DNA from: Alteromonas sp. M12 | GTDB lineage: Bacteria > Pseudomonadota > Gammaproteobacteria > Enterobacterales > Alteromonadaceae | Assembly (NCBI RefSeq): GCF_037478005.1 | Contig: NZ_CP144164.1 | Span: forward strand, 1,736,001 to 1,800,000 | Length of the DNA stretch: 64,000 bases | Direction: 5' to 3' | Shown: positions 18,643 to 27,335 of the stretch, piece after piece | Position numbering within the stretch: position 1 is the stretch's first letter | Layout of the letters: each line of letters begins with the position of its first letter | Program-made: the position numbers and the translations under genes | Notes under the pieces: model-generated | Database searches by the model: none | Told to the model about the DNA's origin: nothing | What the model saw: only the letters and a program-made list of their open reading frames with translations

Positions 18643-19588
18643 GTGCCTGTCCACCCTGATTCAGCCCGCTTTGTTTCGGTGTACTCCTTTGATCTTGCTT
18701 GAACCTTTCCAACCGTTGGTTAAGGCGTCGCAGTAGGCTTTCTGTTACGTCGCCTAAAATTGCCGACTCTGCAACAAAACTGAGCTGGTGGTAAACTGAC
18801 TCCCCTGACTGACATGGCTTAAACGCGATACTCGCTATGGCTTTTTTGATTTGGCCGGCTATTTTTTCTGCACTCTGCAAATTAGTGTTAGGCAACAATA
18901 ATATAAATCGGTCACCTGCATAGCGACAGGCTAGGTCAGTAGCACGCAAGTTCATTAAGATTAAATCTGCTAGCTCACGCAGAAGTTGGTCACCTTGAAT
19001 ATGGCCAAATTGGCGATTAAATACATCGAAGTTGTCGATATCTAGCATCACAACTGAAAACTCAGGATTGTGATTGTTTTGCAATTGTGAGTCGATTTGC
19101 GTGCGCATATAGTCTGCGCTATACAGCGCTGTAATGAAATCCACTTGGTGATGTTGACGTAACGCTGATTCGCGTTTTTGCAATTGTTTATTGAGGACTA
19201 ACTGTTCTTTATGCCATTGGAATAACGCGTAACTCATAATAAACATGCCAATTCCAGCTGGAACCGATTCCACCATACTTAATATGCTTGCGGCATTTTG
19301 ATAGGACATAAACTCGTCTATTAAGTCCAAGTTGGCAGAAAATAGAAAACAGCTCAGTCCTAATACCAATGCCGAAGTGACTCTACCCGGCGGGCGGCTG
19401 ACTAACAGGAAAAAAATCCATAACAAGGAAAGCAGCGCGACACTGCCTTCGCCAATAATATCTAGCCATGAAATATCGGCAATGGGTTTGGCTTGCCCTA
19501 AACCAATGCTCAAGGTTAACGAAAGTGTCAATGATGCACATGTGACAGAGAACAATCGTTGATGGCGGGCTAGTAAAGAAAAGTTCAT
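18635..19588 (-). CDS. Membrane GGDEF-domain protein with a degenerate active site (AGDRF)
   Basis: A 317-residue protein with about four N-terminal membrane helices (residues about 10-140), a short coiled linker and a GGDEF domain (about 165-290). The signature loop reads YAGDRFILLL: the third-position acidic residue stays, but the first Gly is Ala and the fourth Glu is Arg. The allosteric product-binding site RxxD (RATD, five residues before the loop) is intact. It may therefore be a weak or inactive diguanylate cyclase, or a c-di-GMP-binding receptor. The ATG at 19588 is used; an upstream TTG at 19636 is less likely. It overlaps the AraC gene by 8 bp and is divergent from the phytate locus. 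Confidence 0.88.
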   Translation of the reverse strand: MNFSLLARHQRLFSVTCASLTLSLTLSIGLGQAKPIADISWLDIIGEGSVALLSLLWIFFLLVSRPPGRVTSALVLGLSCFLFSANLDLIDEFMSYQNAASILSMVESVPAGIGMFIMSYALFQWHKEQLVLNKQLQKRESALRQHHQVDFITALYSADYMRTQIDSQLQNNHNPEFSVVMLDIDNFDVFNRQFGHIQGDQLLRELADLILMNLRATDLACRYAGDRFILLLPNTNLQSAEKIAGQIKKAIASIAFKPCQSGESVYHQLSFVAESAILGDVTESLLRRLNQRLERFKQDQRSTPKQSGLNQGGQAHG

Positions 19589-19907
19589 GGTAATACTCGG
19601 TTGATGCTGTTGGTTTTTATGCTGACATAGTTTCAAACCAGCTTAGGGGTCATATTGGCTCAGTAAAATGACAAATTAATGAAGGTGGTTAGCTTTGTTT
19701 TCAGTTAATTTCAAAACAGACCGTTTAAAACCGGAGGTCGCTGGGAGGTCAAATAAGCTCATGGAGCTTATAAGTGCTAGGTAAATTGGTGGTTTTAGCA
19801 AGCAACCGCTGAAACTATTTGGTTACCTGTCATAAAAATGTCATTGCTGCTCATTAGGTTGTCGCGCCAACACATTTAAACCTTAGTTTGCAACCAGAGA
19901 CCTTACA
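19589..19907. other. Divergent control region between the GGDEF gene and the phytate locus
   Basis: No gene is seen here. The region holds a PHO box (19827-19844), an 8-bp inverted repeat ATAAGCTC-ATG-GAGCTTAT (19753-19771) and a direct repeat GGAGGTC-GCTG-GGAGGTC (about 19733-19750). The two latter elements could be operators for the divergent genes; their binding proteins are unknown. Confidence 0.6.
19827..19844 (+). promoter_or_regulatory. PHO box (PhoB binding site) upstream of the phytate locus
   Basis: CTGTCAT-AAAA-ATGTCAT: two 7-bp direct repeats with an 11-bp register. The first repeat is the exact PHO box half-site CTGTCAT and the second differs at one base. It lies 63 bp before the TonB receptor start codon, the expected distance for a PhoB-activated promoter in which the box replaces the -35 element. 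Genes downstream are phosphate-releasing enzymes, which supports the call. Confidence 0.85.
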
Positions 19908-22598
19908 ATGAAAATGATAAAAACCACTTTAGCCTTGGCGTGCTTCGCGGCACTTTCCTGTCAATCTGCTTTAGCTGATGAAGGCGGAATTCAAGGTTTA
20001 CTCACTGACAAAAGCCAGACTAGCTATATTCAAGGGGCTGAAGTCAATATCAAAGAATTGGGACAAAGCACCGTTTCCAAGCGAGACGGAAGTTTTCGTT
20101 TCGCAAATTTGCCTGAAGGTAACTACACCTTAGTGGTGAAATACCTAGGTACTCCAACAATTGAAGTGCCAGTGATTATCAGTGGTGGAAAAATTCTACA
20201 GCAAGATATTAGCTTGGCTGCGCCAGCTAAAGAGTTAGAAAACGTGATTGTCTATGGACAGCGAGCAGGGCAGGCAAGCGCGATCAATTTGCAGCGCGTC
20301 GCTGACAGCATTAAGTCGATTGTATCGGCAGATGCGATTGGCCAATTCCCAGACCAGAATGCCGCTGAAGCATTGCAACGTTTACCAGGTTTATCCATTG
20401 AACGTGATCAAGGGGAGGGACGTTTTGTCGGTATTCGAGGTATTGATCCCAATCTTAATAATGTGACCATCAATGGTGTCAATGTGCCTTCTCCTGAAGG
20501 TGGTGTGCGCTCTGTTGCGTTGGATGTGATCCCCTCTGAGCTTATTCAAGGATTAGAGGTGTCAAAATCAGTTACCTCTGATATGGATGCAGACGCTATC
20601 GGTGGGTCAATTGAAGTGAAAAGCTTAAGCGCTTTTGACCGCCAAGGCACGAGCGCCAGTATTAATGTACAGGCCAGTCAAAACCAGTTGCGAGACGAAA
20701 CAAGTCCAAAAATATCAGGCAGTGTGACCAACGTATTTGATGACGTATTTGGTGTTGCTGCGGCACTGTCATATGCAAAGCGTGATTTTGGCTCTGACAA
20801 CATTGAATCCAACGGTGATGATGAGATAGAACAACGTTACTACAGCATTTCAAGGGAGCGCATCGGTGCTGCTGTCAACTTGGATTTCCGTCCTGATTTC
20901 AACAATCGTTACTATTTACGCACTCTTTATAGCCGTTTCGCTGATGACGAATACCGGATGGCGAATACCTTTACGTTCGATGGAGAAGACTCCGAGATAG
21001 AACGAGGGAGCAAAGACCGTGAAGAAACCCAAACGATTTTATCTATTTCAGCCGGTGCCGAACATCATTTAGATGATTGGTTGGTTGAATATCAATTGGG
21101 TTATTCAAAAGCCGATGAGGATGATCCGCAAGCGTTGTATTACACCTTTGTGGGTGAAAATATGGCAATCGATTCGGATATGCAAGGGCAGATCCCGCAA
21201 ATAACTCAAGATGCTGCAGCGATGGATTTGGCCAATTATGAGCTAGATGAAGTGAGCTTGGAAAAGAGCCTAGCAGAAGACACTGAAACTATGCTCAAAG
21301 CGGATTTCACCCGCATGTTTGACTTGCAAGAGGGGTCATTTGAATTGAAGTTTGGCGCAAAATATCGTGCTCGTGAAAAAACCACAGAAGCTGATATTTT
21401 CATCTATGACGGTGATTTTGATGGCATAGATCCCACTATGTTCGCAGCCGCGCAGCCTGATTGGGGATTAGGCAGTTTTGGACCAGGTTTAGACCGTGCA
21501 GGGCTACGTAACTACTTCAACCAAAATGGTGCGGGCTTCGAATTAGCGGAACTTGATTCAGAAGTTGAGTCCAATGGGGCGTCATATGTGAGTAACGAAG
21601 ATATTTTTGCGGCTTATATTATGGGTCGTTATGAATGGCAAAAATTGACCCTAGTGGCTGGGGTCAGATACGAGGATACGGATTTCAATACCTCAGGTAT
21701 GCGCGTAGAGTTAATCGAAAATGAGCAAACTGACGTTGAAGAAGTCGTTAATACACCTTGGAATAGTGAAAGAAGTTACGATCATCTTTTGCCAAGTTTG
21801 AATATGCGTTATGAATTTACCGAAAAACTAATTGCTCGAGCGGCTTTTACACAAACCATTTCTCGGCCTAAATTTGAAGATGCAGCTGCGTACCAAATCA
21901 TTGAATCTAAAACAGAAGAAGATGAAGGCGTGTTCATTACTGAGCGCGAAGCTGAAGTTGGTAATCCAGAACTTAATCCGTTTGAATCGGATAACTTTGA
22001 TTTAACCTTAGAGTATTACCCTGGTGATATTGGGGTGCTGTCAGCAGGGTATTTTTATAAAAATATCGATAATTTTGTGATCGTTGCCGACGTTGCTGAT
22101 TTACCTGAATGGGATGGGTTTGACGAAGTCATGCAACCCATTAATGGTGAGTCTGCTAAGGTCAGCGGTGTCGAACTTTCTTGGGTAAAAGCCTTCGATA
22201 ATGGCCTCTTGCTATCCGCCAATGGGACGTTCTCAAGCTCCGAAGCAATAACCTTATTAGACGGTGAACGCTTTGAAACATCATTGCCTAATCAGTCTGA
22301 CAAAATTGGTAATTTCACCGTAGGTTATGAAAGCAACTTGGTTAGTTTGCGTTTAACCATGACATACAAAAGTGAAAACTTAGAAGAAATTGACGGTGAT
22401 CTGATTCGCATGGAAGACAATCATCAGCAATTAGACTTCACTAGTAAGTACTTTATTGAGCAAAATATGTATCTGTATTTTAACGCGATAAATATTACTG
22501 ACGAAGGTTTCTACAACTATTTTGACCAACGCAGTGTTAATGCACAATACGAAGAGTACGGTCGTACCTTTGAACTTGGATTTAGTTGGATGTTATAG
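19908..22598 (+). CDS. TonB-dependent outer-membrane receptor of the phytate locus
   Basis: An 896-residue receptor expected to import an organophosphate such as phytate or its products across the outer membrane. A Sec signal ends near ALADEGG. Then comes a carboxypeptidase-regulatory-like Ig domain (about 25-105; GIQGLLTDKSQ...YTLVVKYLG), found as an N-terminal extension in many Alteromonadales receptors, the plug (about 125-240; DQNAAEALQRLPGLSIERDQGEGRFVGIRGI) and a 22-strand type barrel ending in the aromatic-terminal FSWML. Followed by phosphatase and phytase genes, and preceded by a PHO box. Substrate assignment rests on context, not on sequence. Confidence 0.92.
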   Translation: MKMIKTTLALACFAALSCQSALADEGGIQGLLTDKSQTSYIQGAEVNIKELGQSTVSKRDGSFRFANLPEGNYTLVVKYLGTPTIEVPVIISGGKILQQDISLAAPAKELENVIVYGQRAGQASAINLQRVADSIKSIVSADAIGQFPDQNAAEALQRLPGLSIERDQGEGRFVGIRGIDPNLNNVTINGVNVPSPEGGVRSVALDVIPSELIQGLEVSKSVTSDMDADAIGGSIEVKSLSAFDRQGTSASINVQASQNQLRDETSPKISGSVTNVFDDVFGVAAALSYAKRDFGSDNIESNGDDEIEQRYYSISRERIGAAVNLDFRPDFNNRYYLRTLYSRFADDEYRMANTFTFDGEDSEIERGSKDREETQTILSISAGAEHHLDDWLVEYQLGYSKADEDDPQALYYTFVGENMAIDSDMQGQIPQITQDAAAMDLANYELDEVSLEKSLAEDTETMLKADFTRMFDLQEGSFELKFGAKYRAREKTTEADIFIYDGDFDGIDPTMFAAAQPDWGLGSFGPGLDRAGLRNYFNQNGAGFELAELDSEVESNGASYVSNEDIFAAYIMGRYEWQKLTLVAGVRYEDTDFNTSGMRVELIENEQTDVEEVVNTPWNSERSYDHLLPSLNMRYEFTEKLIARAAFTQTISRPKFEDAAAYQIIESKTEEDEGVFITEREAEVGNPELNPFESDNFDLTLEYYPGDIGVLSAGYFYKNIDNFVIVADVADLPEWDGFDEVMQPINGESAKVSGVELSWVKAFDNGLLLSANGTFSSSEAITLLDGERFETSLPNQSDKIGNFTVGYESNLVSLRLTMTYKSENLEEIDGDLIRMEDNHQQLDFTSKYFIEQNMYLYFNAINITDEGFYNYFDQRSVNAQYEEYGRTFELGFSWML

Positions 22599-22605
22599 CC
22601 TTAAG

Positions 22606-22634
22606 GTAGCGAACATTTGTTAAATGTTCGCTAC
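22606..22634 (+). terminator. Stem-loop between the TonB receptor and the acid phosphatase genes
   Basis: A 13-bp stem GTAGCGAACATTT / AAATGTTCGCTAC with a 3-base loop, followed after TGAGC by a short T-run. It may partly end receptor transcripts or stabilise their 3' end, setting a lower level of the downstream enzymes. Confidence 0.6.
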
Positions 22635-22723
22635 TGAGCTTTTATACCGTCGTATCACGACCTAAGTTAAACGAGCCTCAGTATTTTGTGCTGGTTTATC
22701 TCATCTCGTAGTTTGGAATAACA

Positions 22724-23692
22724 ATGTTTATTAGATATGTAATATTAGTCGTTTTAAGTGTCACCTCGTTTGCGGCCTTCAGTAAGCAGGTTCACGATCA
22801 AAACTTTTATAAGAAACACCATGTGCAAGCCTTAGCAACGCCAAAAGATAGCTTTAGCTTTTTGGTGTTAGGTGATTGGGGCCGCAATGGGCATTATCAG
22901 CAGCAACCTGTGGCTGATATGATGGATGTGGTCATGCAGCAAATCGACGGCGAATTTATTGCCACCACCGGTGACAACTTTTACTCAAATGGTGTGGCTT
23001 CGGTTGATGATCCATATTGGCAAACCTCATTTGAACAGATATACCATGGACCTAATTTATTTGAAGATTGGTATCCTACGTTAGGCAATCATGATTACCG
23101 TGGAAATTGGCAAGCGCAAATTGATTACTCAAAACGCAGTCGACGTTGGGAGTTTCCATCTGCGTATTATGCTAAAACCTTTAAGGTAGGTAAAAACACT
23201 GAAATGTTAGTGTTATTTATTGATACCAATCCACTTAATCCGGAATACAAAAATCGCGCTAAATATGCCGAAACACAAAAACCAGATGGTGCAAAACAAT
23301 TACGTTGGATTGAACAACAATTAGCTAACTCAACAGCCAAATGGAATATTGTGATTGGTCATCATCCTCTATATTCCAGCGGTAAACGATTTGGCAAAAC
23401 AGAAGGGATTCAGCAGGTTTTAGAACCTATATTTGAAAAATATAAAGTAGATGCTTATTTCGCTGGTCACGAACATGATTTACAACATAATCGCCCAGCG
23501 GGAAAACTGGTTGAACATTTTGTATCTGGCGCGGGTTCTGAACTGCGTCCGGTTCAACAGCGAGTGTTCACACAGTACGCAAAAAGCGAAGCCGGATTTT
23601 TAACTGTTTCGGTGGGAGACAGCAACATGCTAATTCAATTCATCAGTGCCGCTGGCGAGCGTCTCTATCACTACAGCATGGATAAGGAATAA
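22724..23692 (+). CDS. Secreted purple-acid-phosphatase-like metallophosphoesterase
   Basis: A 322-residue phosphomonoesterase resembling the mammalian TRAP/ACP5 type. A Sec signal (MFIRYVILVVLSVTSFAAFS) directs export. The metal and active-site motifs are in order: GDWGRNG, GDNFYSNGV (Asp, Asn, Tyr ligand region), GNHDYRGN, IGHHPLYS and GHEHDLQH. These are the five blocks of the purple acid phosphatase fold. It ends 2 bp before the phytase gene, so both are on one transcript. The likely role is removing phosphate from inositol phosphates or other monoesters in the periplasm or outside. Confidence 0.92.
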   Translation: MFIRYVILVVLSVTSFAAFSKQVHDQNFYKKHHVQALATPKDSFSFLVLGDWGRNGHYQQQPVADMMDVVMQQIDGEFIATTGDNFYSNGVASVDDPYWQTSFEQIYHGPNLFEDWYPTLGNHDYRGNWQAQIDYSKRSRRWEFPSAYYAKTFKVGKNTEMLVLFIDTNPLNPEYKNRAKYAETQKPDGAKQLRWIEQQLANSTAKWNIVIGHHPLYSSGKRFGKTEGIQQVLEPIFEKYKVDAYFAGHEHDLQHNRPAGKLVEHFVSGAGSELRPVQQRVFTQYAKSEAGFLTVSVGDSNMLIQFISAAGERLYHYSMDKE

Positions 23693-23694
23693 AG

Positions 23695-25632
23695 ATGAAA
23701 TCAATTTACCTGTGGATTGCCGCGTGTTGCATTCTAAGTGCCTGTCAAACAACGTCAAAATCAAGTGCCCCGATAAATCAGATTACCCCTTTATTTAGCG
23801 ATTCAGTTAATAATCTTGCGGGTAAATCTGCGCTGCCCATTATGCATGATGAAAAGCGATATTGGTTATTGACCAGTGAGACTAAAGGCATTCTATTACT
23901 TGATGACCAAGGTCAGTTGCTTAGTACTTTTTCCGGTAACATGGAAATGCTTGACTGGCGTGACAATATCCAGATAGACAATAAAGAATACGGATTAATT
24001 ACCACTACAGATAATAACTTGCAACAAATCCTAGTGTTAGGTTTGGACTGGCAAACTCAGCAACTATCATTGATGTCTAGGTTATCGCAACCCGAAGGAC
24101 AAGTAGAAGCTCTTTGCTGGTATCAAATGCCGCAAGGGCATTTGTCAGTTTTCATAGCTGATGCCAAAGGAGTAGTGGAACAACGAATAGTGGTTGATGC
24201 CAAAAATCAAACCTTGGTTGATGTGCCTGTCCATGAATTTATCGGCACTCTACAAACCAAAAGTTGTGCAGCTGATGACGAAGCCGGTATTGTATATTTG
24301 GCTGAAGAGAATATTGGTCTTTGGCGCTACCCAGCAGATCCTGAAGCTGAATTGGTTCGTGAACTTGTGATTGCGGTGAGTCCTTTTGGGCCAATGGAAG
24401 GGGAAGTAAGCCATGTTGATGTATTACATAATGGCGATATTTTGGTTAGCGCTCCGGATCAACAAGGAGTCTGGCATGTCGAGGCTGGGAATAACGCAAA
24501 TGCTCATTTTATTCCGTTAACCGGTGCCGATAAGCCAGAAACAAGCAATGGTGTATTGCAATCATCGAACTTGGTATTAGGGATTTTTGATGATCAAAGT
24601 TCAGCGTATTCTCGAGCACAACTGAATATCTCAACTACAAACAGAGAAATCCAAGCATCTGAATTTGGCAGCGTTACACCATTTGCACAAACAGAACCTA
24701 TGCAGGTATTTGGTGATGCCGCTGATGATCCGGCAATTTGGATAAACTCCGCCGCGCCAGAACAAAGTCGCATACTAGGTACCAATAAAAAGCAGGGCAT
24801 GATGTTATATGACTTGCAAGGTAATTTACTTCAGGAACTCAATGTAGGCAGAGTGAATAATGTGGATATTCGGTATGGTTTTAAATTAGGTAACCGAACT
24901 TTCGATTTAGCCGCGGCCAGTAATCGCACCACTAACAGCATTAGCTTGTTTGCATTGCAACATGATAGCGGTGAAATGTCATTTTTGTCTGATATTAAAA
25001 CGGATTTAGCGGATGTTTATGGCCTGTGTATGTATCAGCAAGAAGACCAATACCATGTTTTTATAAATGACACCGATGGACGTTTTCAGCAGTATTTATT
25101 AATGCCAAACAACAATGAGGTTGGAGCCAAATTAATCAGGGAATTTCGAGTACCAAGTCAACCTGAAGGCTGTGTTGCCGATGATACTAATCAGCAACTC
25201 TACTATGGTGAAGAATCCACTGGGGTTTGGCAGATTAGCGCACGTCCAACTAAAGCAGGAGCTAGGTTAATCGCTACCACCTCTAGTAACTTTGTTGCTG
25301 ATGTTGAGGGAATGGGCATTTACAACATGGATGGGAAACGTTATTTAGTCGCATCTAGTCAAGGAAACAACAGCTTCGGCGTATTTGCACTGGATCAGAA
25401 TAATCGTTATTTAGGCAGTTTTCGGATTGATATGGATTTAACTGCTGGAATAGACGGTGTCTCTGAAACTGACGGTTTAGAAATTACATCATTAAGCTTA
25501 GGAGCGAATTTACCCGACGGGTTATTGGTCGTGCAGGATGGTCGAAATAGACTGCCCAATGCTCCACAGAATTTTAAGCTGGTGGACGGAAAGTTAATCA
25601 AGCAGCTTATAAAGCAGTGGCTAAAGAACTAA
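23695..25632 (+). CDS. Two-domain beta-propeller phytase, lipoprotein
   Basis: Hydrolyses phytate (inositol hexakisphosphate) stepwise using calcium. The 645-residue protein starts with a lipoprotein signal (CCILSACQT), so it is probably surface or periplasm anchored. The C-terminal half (about 330-645) is a complete beta-propeller phytase with DDPAIW, GTNKKQGMMLYDLQG, VNNVDIRYGF, YGLCMYQ and the acidic YYGEESTGVW block. The N-terminal half (about 30-325) is a shorter, related propeller with its own VYLAEENIGLWRYP, as seen in dual-domain phytases where it aids activity. The linker AEFGS...QTEPMQVFGDAA joins them. Last gene of the PHO-box locus; a terminator follows. Confidence 0.94.
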   Translation: MKSIYLWIAACCILSACQTTSKSSAPINQITPLFSDSVNNLAGKSALPIMHDEKRYWLLTSETKGILLLDDQGQLLSTFSGNMEMLDWRDNIQIDNKEYGLITTTDNNLQQILVLGLDWQTQQLSLMSRLSQPEGQVEALCWYQMPQGHLSVFIADAKGVVEQRIVVDAKNQTLVDVPVHEFIGTLQTKSCAADDEAGIVYLAEENIGLWRYPADPEAELVRELVIAVSPFGPMEGEVSHVDVLHNGDILVSAPDQQGVWHVEAGNNANAHFIPLTGADKPETSNGVLQSSNLVLGIFDDQSSAYSRAQLNISTTNREIQASEFGSVTPFAQTEPMQVFGDAADDPAIWINSAAPEQSRILGTNKKQGMMLYDLQGNLLQELNVGRVNNVDIRYGFKLGNRTFDLAAASNRTTNSISLFALQHDSGEMSFLSDIKTDLADVYGLCMYQQEDQYHVFINDTDGRFQQYLLMPNNNEVGAKLIREFRVPSQPEGCVADDTNQQLYYGEESTGVWQISARPTKAGARLIATTSSNFVADVEGMGIYNMDGKRYLVASSQGNNSFGVFALDQNNRYLGSFRIDMDLTAGIDGVSETDGLEITSLSLGANLPDGLLVVQDGRNRLPNAPQNFKLVDGKLIKQLIKQWLKN

Positions 25633-25665
25633 TGACTTAGTCTTTTGCAAAATATTAAGATCAAA

Positions 25666-25691
25666 GACCCCGTTTTCGAACGGGGTTTTTT
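25666..25691 (+). terminator. Terminator of the phytate locus
   Basis: Stem CCCCGTT / AACGGGG with TTCG loop (25675-25678) and six T residues; flanking AAAGA adds to the A-tract. It lies 35 bp after the phytase stop. Confidence 0.92.
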
Positions 25692-25790
25692 GAACGTTTT
25701 TTAAACACCACTTACAAATAGCTCTCATTCCAGCAACAAAAATCCAAAAAAAACGCTCAAACACCCACCAGTTGGCCACTCAAACGATAT

Positions 25791-25820
25791 TTGCCGTTGC
25801 AAAGTGTCGAAAAATAAGTA
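25791..25820 (+). promoter_or_regulatory. Possible promoter of tRNA-Pro
   Basis: TTGCCG (25791-25796) and TAAGTA (25815-25820) with an 18-base spacer, followed by a GC-rich stretch before the tRNA 5' end at 25837, as in stringently controlled stable-RNA promoters. The -10 match is weak. Confidence 0.4.
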
Positions 25821-25836
25821 AACTGCGCAGCTCGGT

Positions 25837-25913
25837 CGGTGTGTAGCGCAGCTTGGTAGCGCACTGTCATGGGGTGTCAGGGGTCGGAGGTTCAAATCCT
25901 CTCACACCGACCA
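25837..25913 (+). tRNA. proL: tRNA-Pro (anticodon GGG)
   Basis: A 77-base cloverleaf with CCA encoded. Acceptor stem CGGTGTG / CACACCG, D arm GCGC-AGCTTGGTA-GCGC, anticodon loop ATGGGGT with GGG at 25871-25873, T arm GGAGG-TTCAAAT-CCTCT. The anticodon stem has a T-T mismatch that E. coli proL also has. It decodes CCC and CCU. It stands alone. Confidence 0.97.
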
Positions 25914-26056
25914 ATTAATCTGCTCCCCTTATCCTGCTTGATTCTCAGGCATTTTCCATCTAAAAATATCCTTACTTTATTGAACTGAAAGATACCGTTG
26001 GGTCACCTTTTTGTTCAAAATCATTCCAAATACTATGTTACCGAGTTTAGCCCCCG

Positions 26057-26822
26057 CGGTTGTTGTTCGGTGTGCATGGCCTAAAGGCCATGCTACAAAA
26101 AAGCGGTGATGCATTTTATTCGGTCATTCGTGTAGGCGGTGGCTTTAGCCCCGCGGTTGTTGTTCGGTGTCCATGGCCTAAAGACCATGCTACAGGTGGC
26201 GGTTTAGATACCTTCTATGGCCTAAAGGCCATGCTACAAAAAAAGCGGTGATGCATTTTACTCGGTGATTCTTGTAGGTGGAGGCTTTAGCCCCGCGTTT
26301 GTTGTTCGGTGTCCATGGCCTAAAGGCCATGCTACAGGTGGCGGTTTAGATACCTTCTATGGCCTAAAGGCCATGCTACAAAAAAGCGGTGATGCATTTT
26401 ATTCGGTCATTCGTGTAGGCGGTGGCTTTAGCCCCGCGGTTGTTGTTCGGTGTCCATGGCCTAAAGGCCATGCTACAGGTGGCGGTTTAGATACCTTCTA
26501 TGGCCTAAAGGCCATGCTACAAAAAAGCGGTGATGCATTTTATTCGGTCATTCTTGTAGGTGGTGGCTTTAGCCCCGCGTTTGTTGTTCGGTGTCCATGG
26601 CCTAAAGGCCATGCTACAGGTGGCGGTTTAGATACCTTCTATAGCCTAAAGGCCATGCTACAAAAAAGCGGTGATGCATTTTACTCGGTCATTCTTGTAG
26701 GTGGAGGCTTTAGCCCCGCGGTTGTTGTTTGCTGTCCATGGCCTAAAGGCCATGCTACAAAAAAGCGGTGATGCATTTTATTCGGTCATTCTTGTAGGTG
26801 GAGGCTTTAGCCCCGCGGTTTT
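26057..26822. repeat. Array C: 141-bp tandem units of two alternating GTAG-headed palindromes
   Basis: GTAGG(C/T)GG heads start at 26132, 26274, 26415, 26556, 26697 and 26794; steps are 141-142 bp, then a short 97-bp unit lacking one hairpin. Each full unit has a plus-strand hairpin GTAGG(C/T)GG(T/A)GGCTTTAGCC and one or two minus-strand copies of the CATGGCC hairpin ending in CTAC, so heads face each other as in REPIN pairs. Period 141 is a multiple of three, which leaves a repetitive frame open by chance. The rightmost unit ends CCGCGGTTTTTATTG and may act as a terminator. Confidence 0.92.
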
Positions 26823-27335
26823 TATTGTCTTTTAAATGCTATAAAAAGTGTTTTTATAAATTTTTGTTGTTTGCTGTTCGGCACCTCTATATTACTAAAA
26901 TCAATTACCAATCCACTGAATCAAACTTCTTGTTATTAGATGTTGTTGGGGAAACAATTTAAGGGGAGGGATTGATTAAACTTATTTGTTGATAATATCA
27001 CCTTTTATTTTCCTGTCTTATCAATTGCTTACTTTTTAAATTATTCTAAGATTATTATTAAAAGTGTTTTTTACTCGTTTTATGAGGTTTTCAGTTTCCA
27101 CAAAATATTTCATTTTGAACTCGTAACTGATTGATAAATATCAAATTGCAGGGGGGATTATTAGGCTAAAACAAATGTTTGTAGGTTATAATGTTATATG
27201 TTAATGTCATTCTGTGGTTGGGTCATTATTGAGCATTTTGGCTAAGCTGTGTAATAACTTAGTGCTTCATTTAAGAGGCGCAAATTAAATTAAATTACTA
27301 ATTATAATAATAAATATCTGCACCGGGGATCTAAT
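26823..27335. other. Control region upstream of the second TonB receptor locus
   Basis: 513 bp of AT-rich DNA without a credible gene on either strand. It contains a perfect FNR-type site at 27131-27144 and a TATAAT at 27187-27192. The long distance from there to the start codon implies a leader of about 135 bases with no clear structure seen by eye. Confidence 0.6.
27131..27144. promoter_or_regulatory. Perfect FNR/Anr-type site
   Basis: TTGATAAATATCAA matches the FNR consensus TTGAT-N4-ATCAA at all ten positions. Relative to a start about 7 bases after the TATAAT at 27187-27192, its centre is near -61.5, a standard class I activation position. A repressor role or binding by another palindrome-recognising regulator is possible. 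Confidence 0.7.

Noticed and set aside
26060..26771. Two repetitive frames (63 and 168 codons) on the plus strand within array C
   Set aside because: They are open only because the unit is 141 bp, a multiple of three. Each turn is a copy of the same hairpin DNA, with no start-site context.
25633..27335. Integrated element at tRNA-Pro
   Set aside because: No integrase, no repeated tRNA 3' end and no gene between the tRNA and the next locus; only array C is present.
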